Below, piece after piece: positions 34,207 through 43,705 of a stretch of DNA of 64,000 nucleotides (within the stretch, counting starts at the first letter, position 1; every line of letters begins with the position of its first letter). The translations under genes and the position numbers were made by a program. Origin of the DNA: Natrarchaeobius oligotrophus (lineage in GTDB: Archaea > Halobacteriota > Halobacteria > Halobacteriales > Natrialbaceae); contig NZ_REFZ01000016.1 of the NCBI RefSeq assembly GCF_003841465.1, positions 1 to 64,000 on the forward strand, in the 5' to 3' direction. The notes below the pieces were generated by a model. That model saw nothing but the letters and a program-made list of their open reading frames with translations, was not told the DNA's origin and did no database searches.

Positions 34207-34910
34207 ATGATCGACGTCGCGATCGATACCGATCGATCGATCCGGATCGTCACGCTGGATCGTCCCGACGCGCGAAACGCGCTGACGGTCGCGGGACTCG
34301 AGGAACTCGAGCGGGCGATCGACGACGCCGACGAGTCGGTGATCGCGATCGAAGGTCGGGGCTCGGCGTTCTGTGCGGGCGCGGATCTCGAGGTCGTCGG
34401 GAACTCGACGAGGAGGACGCCGTCGAGTTCGCGGCGCTCGGCCAGCGGGTTGCGCGAACGATCGAGGAGTCGCCGGCCGTCGTCGTCGCAGAAATCGACG
34501 GACCGGCTCGGGGCGGCGGACTGGAACTCGCGCTGGCTTGTGACGTCCGCGTCGGCACTCCGGAGTCGACATACGGCGAGCCGGGCGTCACCTTCGGGCT
34601 GTTCGGGGCGTGGGGTGGGACCGTTCGCTTACCGCGCGTCGTCGGCGAGGGAAACGCCCTCGAGTTCGCGCTCATCGGGCGAGCGATCGACGCCGACGAC
34701 GCCCTCCGCATGGGGCTGCTCTCGCGACTCGAGGACGATCCGCGAGCGGTGACGGCGTCGATCGCGGCGAACCCCGACGACGCGTTGCGGACGGTGAAGC
34801 GACGGATTCGAGACGACGACGAGCGGAGGCCACAGGAGCGACGTGAGGCGCGAGCGTTCGCCGACCTCGTCTCGTCACACGCGGCCGGTCTCGACGACGC
34901 GCTCGAGTAA
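34207..34910 (+). pseudogene. Enoyl-CoA hydratase/isomerase, frameshifted
   Basis: The first frame reads TLDRPDARNALT and GRGSAFCAGADLEVV (crotonase oxyanion-hole signature), and then loses sense at about 34399. A different frame continues ELDEEDAVEFAALGQ, EIDGPARGGGLELALACDVRV, FGLFGAWGGTVRLPRVVG to the stop at 34908-34910. One missing base near 34398-34400 (a probable CCGG reduced to CGG) restores a normal ~235-residue crotonase. It is either a real inactivation or a sequencing error. The intact enzyme would hydrate enoyl-CoA in fatty-acid or amino-acid breakdown. Confidence 0.85.
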
Positions 34911-35011
34911 GGCACGGATCTCTCCGGACGGCGTCGATGGGGCGAATCGCTCGAGCATCGTGCTCGGACCGCTGGACCGGTCCGATCGTCGGGCCCGACC
35001 GGCGTCACAGC

Positions 35012-35806
35012 TCACTCGAGGGGCTCCGGTGCGGGCGGCACCAGTCGTTTGTGCTCGCTACGTTCGTACAGTCCGCGGACCTTCTCGACCGTCTTCTCTT
35101 CGATCTCGAGCAGTCGAGCGGTTGCGGCGACCGACAGCGGTCCGTCGACGTGGGCGACGAGGATCGAGTCGAGGGTATCGTAGTCGATGCCCAGCTCGTC
35201 CTCGTCGGTCTGATCCGCCCAGAGTTCGGCGGTGGGCGTCTTCTCGACGAGATCGTTCGGAACGCCGACGTAACGGGCGAGCTGGCGGACCTGCTGTTTG
35301 TAGAGATTTCCGATCGGGTGGCAGTCGACGGCTCCGTCGCCGTACTTGGTGAAGTAGCCGACGGCGGCTTCGCTTCGGTTGCCGGTGCCGACGACGAGGC
35401 GGTTTTCGTGGTTGGCAACGAGGTAGTTCACGACGCCGCGGACGCGCGCTCTGGCGTTGCCGACCGCCTCGTGGTCGCCCTCGGCTTCGGGATACGCTGA
35501 AAGCAGCGAGTCGACGATCGGTTCGACCTCGACGACGTCGTACCCGATCTCGAGATCCCGTGCGACCCGTTCGGCGTCGCTCATGTTCTCGTCGCTGCTG
35601 ACGGTCGCCGGAAGGACGAGGCCGTGAAGGCTCTCCGAGCCGAGGGCCTCGACGGTCAGGTAGGCGGTGAGCGTGCTGTCGATGCCGCCGGAGAGGCCGA
35701 GAACGGCACCGTCCGCGCCGGCAGCGTCGACGCTGTCGCGGATGAAGTCGGTAATGTGTTCGCGTTGCAGTTCCAGTTCCTCCTCCGAGAAGCGAAGGTC
35801 GATCAT
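35012..35806 (-). CDS. nadE: NAD+ synthetase (ammonia-dependent)
   Basis: A 264-residue NadE of the short, glutaminase-free type. The ATP-PPase loop SGGIDST is at residues 39-45. LVVGTGNRSEAAVGYFTKYGDGAVD (about 134-158) and LYKQQVRQLAR follow, with EKTPTAELWADQTDEDELG near 190, the NaAD/ATP site. It makes NAD+ from deamido-NAD+ and ammonia. Single gene; the family is unmistakable. Confidence 0.96.
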   Translation of the reverse strand: MIDLRFSEEELELQREHITDFIRDSVDAAGADGAVLGLSGGIDSTLTAYLTVEALGSESLHGLVLPATVSSDENMSDAERVARDLEIGYDVVEVEPIVDSLLSAYPEAEGDHEAVGNARARVRGVVNYLVANHENRLVVGTGNRSEAAVGYFTKYGDGAVDCHPIGNLYKQQVRQLARYVGVPNDLVEKTPTAELWADQTDEDELGIDYDTLDSILVAHVDGPLSVAATARLLEIEEKTVEKVRGLYERSEHKRLVPPAPEPLE

Positions 35807-36132
35807 CGACTGTCGATACGGGGTCGTCGTCCTAATAGGCTCGCGTTCGCGGAAAAAAGTGGACGTTCGTGCACATGTGGGCCGTTCGATGAGGCTCTCC
35901 TCGAGAACACTGTGTGGAAGTGCGGCGAGCGGTTACACTCGGTTGCGTCGAGCGCCGGTGGTGAGCAACTCGGGGAGTTGCAGTTCTCGGCGCGAACGGC
36001 GCGAGTGATCGCCGGCGAGGTGGACGGCCGCCGTCGAACGACGACACGAGTGAAAGAGTGACCGAGCGGCGGTGGTGAGCCGAGCGTCTCGCTTCGTCAC
36101 GAAACGACGAGTACCGAAAGAGCGCCGGCGGC
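35807..36132. other. Non-coding region between nadE and idsA
   Basis: No reading frame with a recognisable protein is seen. The composition is chromosomal and no repeat or RNA gene was identified. Confidence 0.45.
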
Positions 36133-37236
36133 TCAGTAGCCGCGTTCGATCAGGTAATCCGCGAGCTCGAGTAACAGCTCGCGCGCGTCGTTGTCCGGGA
36201 GGACCTCGAGTCGCGCTTTCCCCTGTTCGACGAGGTCGCGAGCCATCTCGTTCGCGTACCCGATCGAGCCCGATTCCTCGAGCGTCGCGACCGCGTCGTC
36301 GATTTCGGCTTCGGACACCGCGTCGACGTCGGTCGTGTCGACCAGGTTCTCGACGTCGACGCCCTGGTCACGGGCGTGGACGGTGATCAGGGTCTGTTTG
36401 TTCTCGACGAGGTCGCTGCCACGCTGTTTGCCGAGTTCCTCGCTCGGAACGGTCAGATCGAGAACGTCGTCCTGAATCTGGAACGCCCGGCCGATGTCGA
36501 GGCCGTAGCCGTAGAGCGCGTCGATCGTCTCGTCGTCGGCCCCCATCAGGACGGCCGGAAGACACGCCGATGCGGCGTACAGGACGGCGGTCTTCTGTTC
36601 GACCATCTCGAGGTACTCCTCGGTCGAGACGTCCTCGCGCTTTTCGAAGGAGACGTCGAGCGACTGGCCCTCGCAGATCTTCGTACAGGTCGTCGCGAGC
36701 ACGTCGAGAGCTTCGACCGTCCGGTCGGGCTTTGCGCCCGTCTCGAGCATGATCTCGAACGCTTTCGAGTAGAGCGTATCGCCCGCGAGGATCGCCGTCT
36801 CGAGGTCGTACTCCCGATGGACGGCGGGCACGCCCCGACGGAGGTCGTCGTCGTCCATGATGTCGTCGTGGATCAGGGTGAACGACTGGATGACCTCGAC
36901 GCTGACGGCGGCGTTCATCACGTCGATGACGGCCGACGACTGTGCGCTCGCGTCCCGACCGCCGACGGCGGTTCCGTCCGGTTGCGCGTCGTCCAGCGTC
37001 GGAAACGATCGGTAGTCGACCGAAAGCGGCGAGACGTCCGCGAGCGCCTCGGCCGTCGTGAGCAACACCGTCGGACGCAGTCGCTTTCCGCCGGCGTCGA
37101 GCAGATACCGCGACGCCTCGTAGAGTCGCTCCGGCCGTCGAATCGGGAGATTTTCGGGAATCGCCTCGTTGACTCGCTCGCGGCGCTTTCGAACCGCCTC
37201 GAGCACCGCTTCCTCTCGTGCCTGAGGACTGGTCAT
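36133..37236 (-). CDS. idsA: Geranylgeranyl/farnesyl diphosphate synthase
   Basis: A 367-residue isoprenyl diphosphate synthase started at ATG 37236, one base after the RNase J stop. The KRLRPTVLL motif is at about residue 51, the first Asp-rich motif as HDDIMDDDD (about 127-135), and the second as QIQDDVLDL (about 258). The chain-length region upstream of the first DDxxD fits C20 synthases that provide geranylgeranyl diphosphate for archaeal lipids. Coupling to RNase J (rnj-idsA) is the usual euryarchaeal order. Confidence 0.94.
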   Translation of the reverse strand: MTSPQAREEAVLEAVRKRRERVNEAIPENLPIRRPERLYEASRYLLDAGGKRLRPTVLLTTAEALADVSPLSVDYRSFPTLDDAQPDGTAVGGRDASAQSSAVIDVMNAAVSVEVIQSFTLIHDDIMDDDDLRRGVPAVHREYDLETAILAGDTLYSKAFEIMLETGAKPDRTVEALDVLATTCTKICEGQSLDVSFEKREDVSTEEYLEMVEQKTAVLYAASACLPAVLMGADDETIDALYGYGLDIGRAFQIQDDVLDLTVPSEELGKQRGSDLVENKQTLITVHARDQGVDVENLVDTTDVDAVSEAEIDDAVATLEESGSIGYANEMARDLVEQGKARLEVLPDNDARELLLELADYLIERGY

Positions 37237-37237
37237 G

Positions 37238-38590
37238 TCAGTCGACGAGCTGGATGAGATTACCGTTTCGCGTGATGTGGAGGTCACGTCCCATCCGGTA
37301 ACCTTCGCTCTCGGCGAGGTCGACGTAGCCCGAGAAGCCCTTGAGATCCTGGTGGGCCGGAACGATGTTCTGGGGCTGCAAGGCGTCGAGCATCTCGTAG
37401 TGGCCCTCCTGGTTCAGGTGGCCGGAGACGTGGATGTCGTCGTACACGCGTGCGCCTTGCATGCCGAGCAGCTTCTCGGCCTGGTAGCGCTGGCCCTCGT
37501 TCGTCGGCTCGGGGATGACCCGGGCCGAGAAGACGACTTTGTCGCCGTCGTCGAGTTCGTACGGCGTTTCGCCGCGAGCCATCCGGGTGAGCATCGCGCG
37601 GGGTTCGCCCTGGTGGCCGGTCACGACGGGGAGGAAGTTCTCCTTGCCCTCGTTCATGATTCGTTTGAACGTTCGGTCGACGGACTTGCGGTGACCGAAC
37701 ATTCCCAGATCGCTGGGGAAATCGACGAAGTCGAGGCGTTCGGCGGTTCCGGAGTACTTCTCCATCGATCGGCCGAGCAGGACGGGCTGGCGGCCGATGT
37801 CTTTGGCGAACTCGACGAGCGACGTCACCCGGGCGATGTGACTCGAGAACGTCGTCGCGACGATGCCGCCGTCGTAGTCCTCCATGCTGTAGAGAACGTC
37901 GCGCAGGTGCTCGCGGGCGACGTTCTCGCTCGGGGTTCTCCCTTTCTTGTTCGCGTTGGTGCAGTCCTCGATGTAACAGAGGACGCCGTTGCCCTCGCGA
38001 CCGATCTCGCGGAACCGGTCCATGTCGATCGGATCACCGATGACCGGCGTGTGGTCCATGCGCTTGTCGAGGCCGTAGACGATCGCGCCCTCGGGCGTGT
38101 GGAGGACGGGATTGATCGCGTCGATGATCGAGTGGGTGACGTTGACGAACTCGAGTTCGACCTGACCGCTGTCGCCGATCGACATCGTCTCGCCGGCGTC
38201 CATCTTGATCAGGTCGTTTTCGACGCCGAACTTCTGTTCGCCCTCGATCTGCTGTTTGACGAGTTCGATCGTAAACGGCGTCGCGACGACCGGCGCGTTG
38301 TACCGGTGTGCGAGCTTCGAGATCGCGCCGATGTGGTCCAGGTGACCGTGCGTCGGGACGATCGCCTGAACGTCGCCCTCGAGGTCGCTCATGACCCGGT
38401 CGTCGGGAATCGCGCCCATGTCGATCAGGTCGAGGCTGTGCATCCGCTCGGTTTCGACGTTGTCGTGGATCAGAACCTGCGAGAGGTTCAGTCCCATGTC
38501 GAAGATAACGACGTCGTCACCGGCGCGGACGGCAGTCATCTGCCGCCCGACTTCTTCGTATCCGCCTATCGTTGCGATTTCGATTTCCAT
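37238..38590 (-). CDS. rnj: Ribonuclease J (archaeal aRNase J)
   Basis: A 450-residue metallo-beta-lactamase/beta-CASP RNase. THGHLDHIG (about 80-88) carries the metal-binding motif. The beta-CASP region includes [13 protein letters not shown] and, at the C-terminus, [15 protein letters not shown] and IVPAHQDL with the conserved His residues. It is a 5'-3' exoribonuclease acting in RNA maturation and decay. It is transcribed with idsA, one base apart. Confidence 0.95.
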   Translation of the reverse strand: MEIEIATIGGYEEVGRQMTAVRAGDDVVIFDMGLNLSQVLIHDNVETERMHSLDLIDMGAIPDDRVMSDLEGDVQAIVPTHGHLDHIGAISKLAHRYNAPVVATPFTIELVKQQIEGEQKFGVENDLIKMDAGETMSIGDSGQVELEFVNVTHSIIDAINPVLHTPEGAIVYGLDKRMDHTPVIGDPIDMDRFREIGREGNGVLCYIEDCTNANKKGRTPSENVAREHLRDVLYSMEDYDGGIVATTFSSHIARVTSLVEFAKDIGRQPVLLGRSMEKYSGTAERLDFVDFPSDLGMFGHRKSVDRTFKRIMNEGKENFLPVVTGHQGEPRAMLTRMARGETPYELDDGDKVVFSARVIPEPTNEGQRYQAEKLLGMQGARVYDDIHVSGHLNQEGHYEMLDALQPQNIVPAHQDLKGFSGYVDLAESEGYRMGRDLHITRNGNLIQLVD

Positions 38591-39056
38591 GGTTCTGTAG
38601 CACTGAAAGCCGCGTGGTGGACTCTCATCGAAACGGTCCGCGGACTCCCGGTCGTCGGCCCCGGCGTCTTACAGCACGTCGGCCATCCCGCTATGCGTCC
38701 CGGAGGGGCCTCCGACGGCCCGCGACAGGGCCTGGACGCACTTGCCCGCGGGTCTCGCTACCGGCCTCTACACGCCGGGGTGTTAAAAACACAGTGGGTT
38801 GGCTCCCCGACGAATCGTCGCCCGACGAGGTATCAGGTGTCGGCGACTCGCGACGCGCCGAATGCTCCGATCGGCCGGCTGGCGAATGTTCCCTCGGATC
38901 CGTGTAAACGCAGTAGTCCGGGCTGAGCGTTGAAAAGAGGACGGGCGTAATCCAAATCGGGATATCAATTGCTGATTTTTAATTTTCACCCATTTTGAAG
39001 CACAATCGGATCTGAAATGCGAAGCTTTCTAAACTCTCGTTCGGAAATGCCCTTCA
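38591..39056. other. Divergent intergenic region rnj / transporter
   Basis: No gene is recognised. TTTCTAAAC about 30 bp before 39057 is a TATA candidate for the transporter. The stretch 38760-38910 has no acidic frame. Confidence 0.45.
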
Positions 39057-41375
39057 ATGACGAAGGATCTCGAGCGTGACCTCGGATTACTCGCCGTTAT
39101 CGCGATCAGTATGGGGGCGATGATCGGGAGCGGGATCTTTATTCTGCCGGGAATCGCGATGGCCGAAGCCGGACCGGCGGTGATTCTCGCGTTCGTAATC
39201 GCGGCGATTCTCGTCGTTCCGGCGGCGCTTTCCATCGCGGAACTCGGAACGGCGATGCCCGAAGCCGGCGGGGACTACGTCTTCATCGAACGTGGACTCG
39301 GTCCGTCGTTCGGGACGATCGCTGGGCTCGGCACCTGGCTCATGCTGATGCTCAAGGGATCGCTCGCGCTGTACGGCGGCATGTTCTACATCAACTTCAT
39401 CTACCAGCTTCCGACGTGGAATCTGGCGATCCCCGTGATCGGGGCGTCGCTACCGATTCCCGGCGTCCGAGCGCTCGGGATCACGTTCGCGCTCGTGCTC
39501 ATCGCGGTCAACCTCATCGGCGTCAAGCAGACGGGCGGTCTCCAGCTCATCATGGTTATCGTCATGCTGATCATCCTCTCGGGATTCGTCGCCGCCTCGA
39601 TCATCCAGGTGGAGGGCGCCAACTTCGAGGGCTTTTTCGACGAGGGCATCGACGGCATTCTCACCGCGACGGCGCTCGTCCTCGTCTCTTATGCCGGAGT
39701 GACGAAGGTCGCCGCAGTCGCCGAAGAGATCGAGAATCCCGGCCGAAATCTTCCGCTCGGGCTGCTCGGCTCGCTGATCGCGACCAGTTTCCTCTACGCG
39801 CTGCTCGTGTTCGTGCTGGTCGGCGTGATGGAAGGCGGCGAACTGGCCGATACGGAAGAGCCAATGGCCGAAGCGACCAGTCTGCTTTTCGGTCACGTGA
39901 CGATGACCGTCCCCGGGCTCGGCAGCGGCGTTCCAGTCGGCTCTTTGGCCGTCGTGACGATAATCCTCGCCGCGTTGCTCGCGCTCGTCAGCACCGCTAA
40001 CGCGGGGATCCTGACCGCTTCGCGGTACCCGCTCGCGCTGAGTCGAGACAAACTCTTTCTGGAGAAGTTCGAGTACATCCACCCGCGATTCAACACACCG
40101 TCGGTCGCGATCCTCACGACGGGTGCGGTCATCGTCTTCATCGTCGCCACCCAGGAGGTCGACGAGATCGCCAAGATGGCCGGCGCGTTCCAGATTCTGG
40201 TTTACATCCTCGTCTGTGGCGCCCTGATCGCCTTCCGGGAGCGCGATCTCGAGTGGTACGACCCCGACTTCGATACGCCGGGCTACCCGTGGGTGCAGCT
40301 GTTCGGAATCGTTTCGGGCGTGTTCATCATCTCCCAGATGGAACTCAGGGAGATCGTCGGCTCGATCGCCATCGTGATTATCGGGTTCGTCTGGTTCAAG
40401 CTCTACGCGCAGAGTCGCATCGAACGCGAAGGCGTCGCGAAGGGGCTCGCCCGTCGCGAAGCCGGCCGCCAGTTCGTCCGCGACACCGAAGAGCAACTCG
40501 AGCGCGAGGACACCTACGAGATCCTCATCCCGATCCGACAGGACGTCACTCGCGATCAGGAGGACGCGCTGATTCAACTGGCCGCGCCGATCGTTCGCCG
40601 CCGAGGCGGACGCATCCGCGTCGTTCGCTTCGACGAGGTGCCGGACCAGGTTCCCCTCGATACGGCCGCCGAGGACGTCTCCGAATCCGACCTCGAGTTC
40701 GAACAACGAACCGACGAACTCGTTCGCTACCTCGAGATTCCGGTCGAAGTCGGCGAGATCGTCAGTCACGACACCCGGCACGCGGTCGTCAACTTCGCGG
40801 ATCGGACGGGGGCGGACCTAGTGCTCGCCCGACAGGAGGCGACGAGCCGGCTCGGAACCCTGTTCGGACGCGACACCGACTGGATCATGGAACACGCTCC
40901 CTGTGACGTCGTCTTCGTCCAGCACGAACAGCGCGTCGACGTCGACGAGATCGCGGTCGTCACCGATCGCAGTCCGTTCAACGACCCGCTCAAGGTCGAA
41001 CTCGCGGACGCGATGGCCGACGTCCTCGGCGCGCGGCTCAGGTTCCTCTTTGCCGTCTCCGAGAACGCCCCCGACGAACTGGTCGAGACGATCGAAGAGT
41101 ACCACGACGAACTCGACGACCTCTGTACCGTCCCGGTCGAGTCCGCCATCGTCCGAACGGACGACGAGGTCGACGACCTCTCTCGCGAACTCGAGTCGGC
41201 CGACGTCGTCATGCTGAGCACCGTCACCCACCGACGGCTGCCGGATCTGGTCGTCGAACAACGGTCGGATCGGCTGGCTGCGGCGATCGAACAGCCCGTG
41301 TTGTTCGTCCACTCGAAAAAGACCCGTCGCGGCTCGTTCCTGCGACCGATCCTCGAGCGCGTCCTCTTCGACTGA
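39057..41375 (+). CDS. APC-family amino-acid transporter fused to universal stress protein domains
   Basis: A 772-residue protein. Residues about 8-430 form a 12-segment APC permease: AISMGAMIGSGIFILPG is the first-helix substrate motif, with AEEIENPGRNLPLG and STANAGILTASRYPLALSRD later. After a charged linker (about 445-480) two Usp-like domains follow (about 485-620 and 625-770), including YEILIPIRQD, DLVLARQEATSRLGTLFG and EIAVVTDRSPFNDPLKVELA. Fusions of cationic amino-acid transporters with stress domains are frequent in haloarchaea; the tail probably senses nucleotide or energy state. Leaderless-type promoter upstream. Confidence 0.92.
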   Translation: MTKDLERDLGLLAVIAISMGAMIGSGIFILPGIAMAEAGPAVILAFVIAAILVVPAALSIAELGTAMPEAGGDYVFIERGLGPSFGTIAGLGTWLMLMLKGSLALYGGMFYINFIYQLPTWNLAIPVIGASLPIPGVRALGITFALVLIAVNLIGVKQTGGLQLIMVIVMLIILSGFVAASIIQVEGANFEGFFDEGIDGILTATALVLVSYAGVTKVAAVAEEIENPGRNLPLGLLGSLIATSFLYALLVFVLVGVMEGGELADTEEPMAEATSLLFGHVTMTVPGLGSGVPVGSLAVVTIILAALLALVSTANAGILTASRYPLALSRDKLFLEKFEYIHPRFNTPSVAILTTGAVIVFIVATQEVDEIAKMAGAFQILVYILVCGALIAFRERDLEWYDPDFDTPGYPWVQLFGIVSGVFIISQMELREIVGSIAIVIIGFVWFKLYAQSRIEREGVAKGLARREAGRQFVRDTEEQLEREDTYEILIPIRQDVTRDQEDALIQLAAPIVRRRGGRIRVVRFDEVPDQVPLDTAAEDVSESDLEFEQRTDELVRYLEIPVEVGEIVSHDTRHAVVNFADRTGADLVLARQEATSRLGTLFGRDTDWIMEHAPCDVVFVQHEQRVDVDEIAVVTDRSPFNDPLKVELADAMADVLGARLRFLFAVSENAPDELVETIEEYHDELDDLCTVPVESAIVRTDDEVDDLSRELESADVVMLSTVTHRRLPDLVVEQRSDRLAAAIEQPVLFVHSKKTRRGSFLRPILERVLFD

Positions 41376-41629
41376 TCGCGGACGGCGGCTGCCTCCACCG
41401 TGCCGGAGTACGTTGCACCCGACTCCGTGCCGTAGTACGTGGCGCTCGACTCCTCGCCGCGGTGTGTCACAAACGGCTTTCGTGACCACTGATTCGCGTC
41501 CCGAGCGCCTCGAGACCACCCAAACGATGACGCTGCGCGTCGAACCGCTCGGACGATCCGCTGTCCGTCATTGCCGGTGCAATCGTAGATGGGGCGCGAT
41601 CCGCCGGGACGCCGGGACGGCAATCCGCA

Positions 41630-42871
41630 TCAAACCCGATCGATCTCGGCGTCCTCGAGGGACGCTCCCGCGCCGTCGAACGTCTCGAGCGTGATTCCGA
41701 GTCGATCCGCGAGCAGATACCCGACCGAGACGCGCGCGTTCCGGTTCAGTCCGCGGATCGCGAACCGGTCGCCGGCGTCGAACGTCTCGCTCTCGAATCG
41801 GAGGTCTTCGACGACCCGCCCGTTTACCGTGATCGAGAGCCGTTCCGTCTCGATCGCCTCGCCGGCGCGGTGAGCAACGACGCCGGCGTCCTCCGTGTCG
41901 TCGTACGCGAAGGCGAGCGTCGCCCGCGGCGGGACGAGTCGGTCGATCGACTCGGCCGGTCGGTCCGCCTCCGCGACGACGACGGCTTCGATTGCGGCGT
42001 CGTCACCGTAAACGGTCGGCGAACCGTCCCAGACGTCGTCGACGTGTGCCTCGAACTCGTCGAGGCGACTCTCGAGTCCGTCCGCGGTCGACGACGAACC
42101 GGAGTGGGGACCGACCGCGGTTGCTCGACGGACGTAGCCGTCGTCCGTTGCGTCGATCGCGGTCCCCCACCGACCGCCCGCCGGAAGCCACGACGACGCC
42201 GAACGCGGTACCGTGGTTCGAATTCCTGCGCCGAGAGCGTCGGTTACGCGCGCGAACGCGTCGTCGGCCTCGTGGCGACGCGAACGCTCGCCTGCTTTCG
42301 CGTCGAGAAACGCCCTCGTGCGCGCGATCGCGTCCTCGAGCGCCCGATCGGAATTCGATTCGACCGTCGTCTGGACGACGCCTTCGCTCGAGACCGCGGC
42401 GATCCGCGGATGGTCCCGACGGCGAAACAGCGCCTGCGCGTCGTCCGTAATGAGCGGGTCGTATCCCGACGCCTCGAGGCCCGCCGCCGCATCATCGATC
42501 GACACGTCGCCCGCGTAGATCGTCGTGATCGGCCCCGATCCCTGGATCAACATGCCGTCGATCTCGTCGACGTCGTGACCGAACCAGTCGCCGAACGCCC
42601 AGAACTCGACCGCCGTCGCGGCCAAGTGAACCGAAAGCGTTCCGCCGCGCTCGAGCGTTCGCCCGACGTCGACGTACCGGCTCGCCGACTCCAGTCCGGA
42701 GCGGGCGCCGTCCGGCGCCGGAAGCCACTCGCGGTAGACCGGCGGTTCGGGGTCGGGAACGCCGGCGCTCCGTCGGCGCGCGGTGAGCCCCGAACCCGGC
42801 GTCGCACAGCCCGCCACACCCACCACTCCCGCCGCAACACCCGTTCGGAGAACGGCTCGTCTCGAGTACAT
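41630..42871 (-). CDS. Tat-exported lipoprotein, haloarchaeal hypothetical
   Basis: A 413-residue protein from ATG 42871. The N-terminus YSRRAVLRTGVAAGVVGVAGCA has a twin-arginine motif, a short hydrophobic core and a lipobox ending at Cys about residue 22. The mature protein should thus be folded, exported and lipid-anchored. The body has two similar alpha/beta halves with no catalytic motif I can name. It sits between the isoprenoid kinases and the transporter. Known relatives are, as far as I recall, only haloarchaeal hypotheticals. Confidence 0.75.
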   Translation of the reverse strand: MYSRRAVLRTGVAAGVVGVAGCATPGSGLTARRRSAGVPDPEPPVYREWLPAPDGARSGLESASRYVDVGRTLERGGTLSVHLAATAVEFWAFGDWFGHDVDEIDGMLIQGSGPITTIYAGDVSIDDAAAGLEASGYDPLITDDAQALFRRRDHPRIAAVSSEGVVQTTVESNSDRALEDAIARTRAFLDAKAGERSRRHEADDAFARVTDALGAGIRTTVPRSASSWLPAGGRWGTAIDATDDGYVRRATAVGPHSGSSSTADGLESRLDEFEAHVDDVWDGSPTVYGDDAAIEAVVVAEADRPAESIDRLVPPRATLAFAYDDTEDAGVVAHRAGEAIETERLSITVNGRVVEDLRFESETFDAGDRFAIRGLNRNARVSVGYLLADRLGITLETFDGAGASLEDAEIDRV

Positions 42872-42961
42872 CACTGGCTGAGGTTCGCCCGGCGAGCTAA
42901 AACGAGATCGGTTTCGTTCGCCGCGGACCGAGACTGGTCGGCCGGCGGCGACGGGGCGATC

Positions 42962-43705
42962 TCACCGAACGGTCGTTCCCGGCGTCTTCCCCGCGAGAAA
43001 CGCCGAAACGTCCTCGATCCCGAAGATCGACGCCTCGGCGTCGAGTTCGAGCAGGGTCTCGACTTTCGCGGCCATCCCGCCGGTGACGTCGGTCGAGTCG
43101 CTGTCGCCGAGGACGGCCGCGACCTCCTCGAGCGACGCGATCTCGTCGATCACCGCGTCCGCGTCGTCGAGCACGCCCGGCACCGTCGAACAGAGCCCGA
43201 CCCGATCGGCCGCGAGGTCGAGAGCCAGCGCGGCGACGAGCTCGTCCCCGCTGACGACGGTCACACCCCGGCCGGTGTGAGCGACGAGGTCGCCGTGGAG
43301 GACGGGGACGAACCCTTCCGCGACCATCGTCTCGACCTGTCCGGTCGGGAGCACGAGCCGCCCCGCTTCGTCCCTGTGGGCCGTCGAGAACGGGTGGACG
43401 GGAACGGCCGGGACGTCGCGATCGACGAGGCGGCTCAGGACGAACTCGTTCAGCGTCTTCATCGCGCCGTGGACGTCGTGGACTGCGGCCACGTCGTGCG
43501 TTCCCGCGGTCGTCGTCACGCCGTGCTCGCTTGCGTTCGCGTGGCCGAAGCTTCCGCCGCCGTGAACGATCACGAGGCTGGATGCCGAGCCGGATCGGAG
43601 CCCGTCCGCGATCGCGTCGGCTGCGGTCTCGAGGGATTCCCCGTCGAGCGTTTCGGGACGATCCTTGTCGGTGATCGCGCTCCCGCCGAGTTTCAGGACG
43701 ATCAT
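42962..43705 (-). CDS. ipk: Isopentenyl phosphate kinase
   Basis: A 247-residue amino-acid-kinase-fold enzyme. LKLGGSAITDK is at the N-terminus, VHGGGSFGHANASEHG (about 48-63) carries the catalytic His, and VVSGDELVAALAL and DVTGGMAAKVETLLEL follow. It converts isopentenyl phosphate to IPP in the archaeal mevalonate route. Its start overlaps the mevalonate kinase stop by 4 nt. Confidence 0.94.
   Translation of the reverse strand: MIVLKLGGSAITDKDRPETLDGESLETAADAIADGLRSGSASSLVIVHGGGSFGHANASEHGVTTTAGTHDVAAVHDVHGAMKTLNEFVLSRLVDRDVPAVPVHPFSTAHRDEAGRLVLPTGQVETMVAEGFVPVLHGDLVAHTGRGVTVVSGDELVAALALDLAADRVGLCSTVPGVLDDADAVIDEIASLEEVAAVLGDSDSTDVTGGMAAKVETLLELDAEASIFGIEDVSAFLAGKTPGTTVR

Noticed and set aside
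37235-38926. Open frame of 563 codons on the plus strand
   Set aside because: It is antisense to RNase J, which has clear metal-binding motifs.
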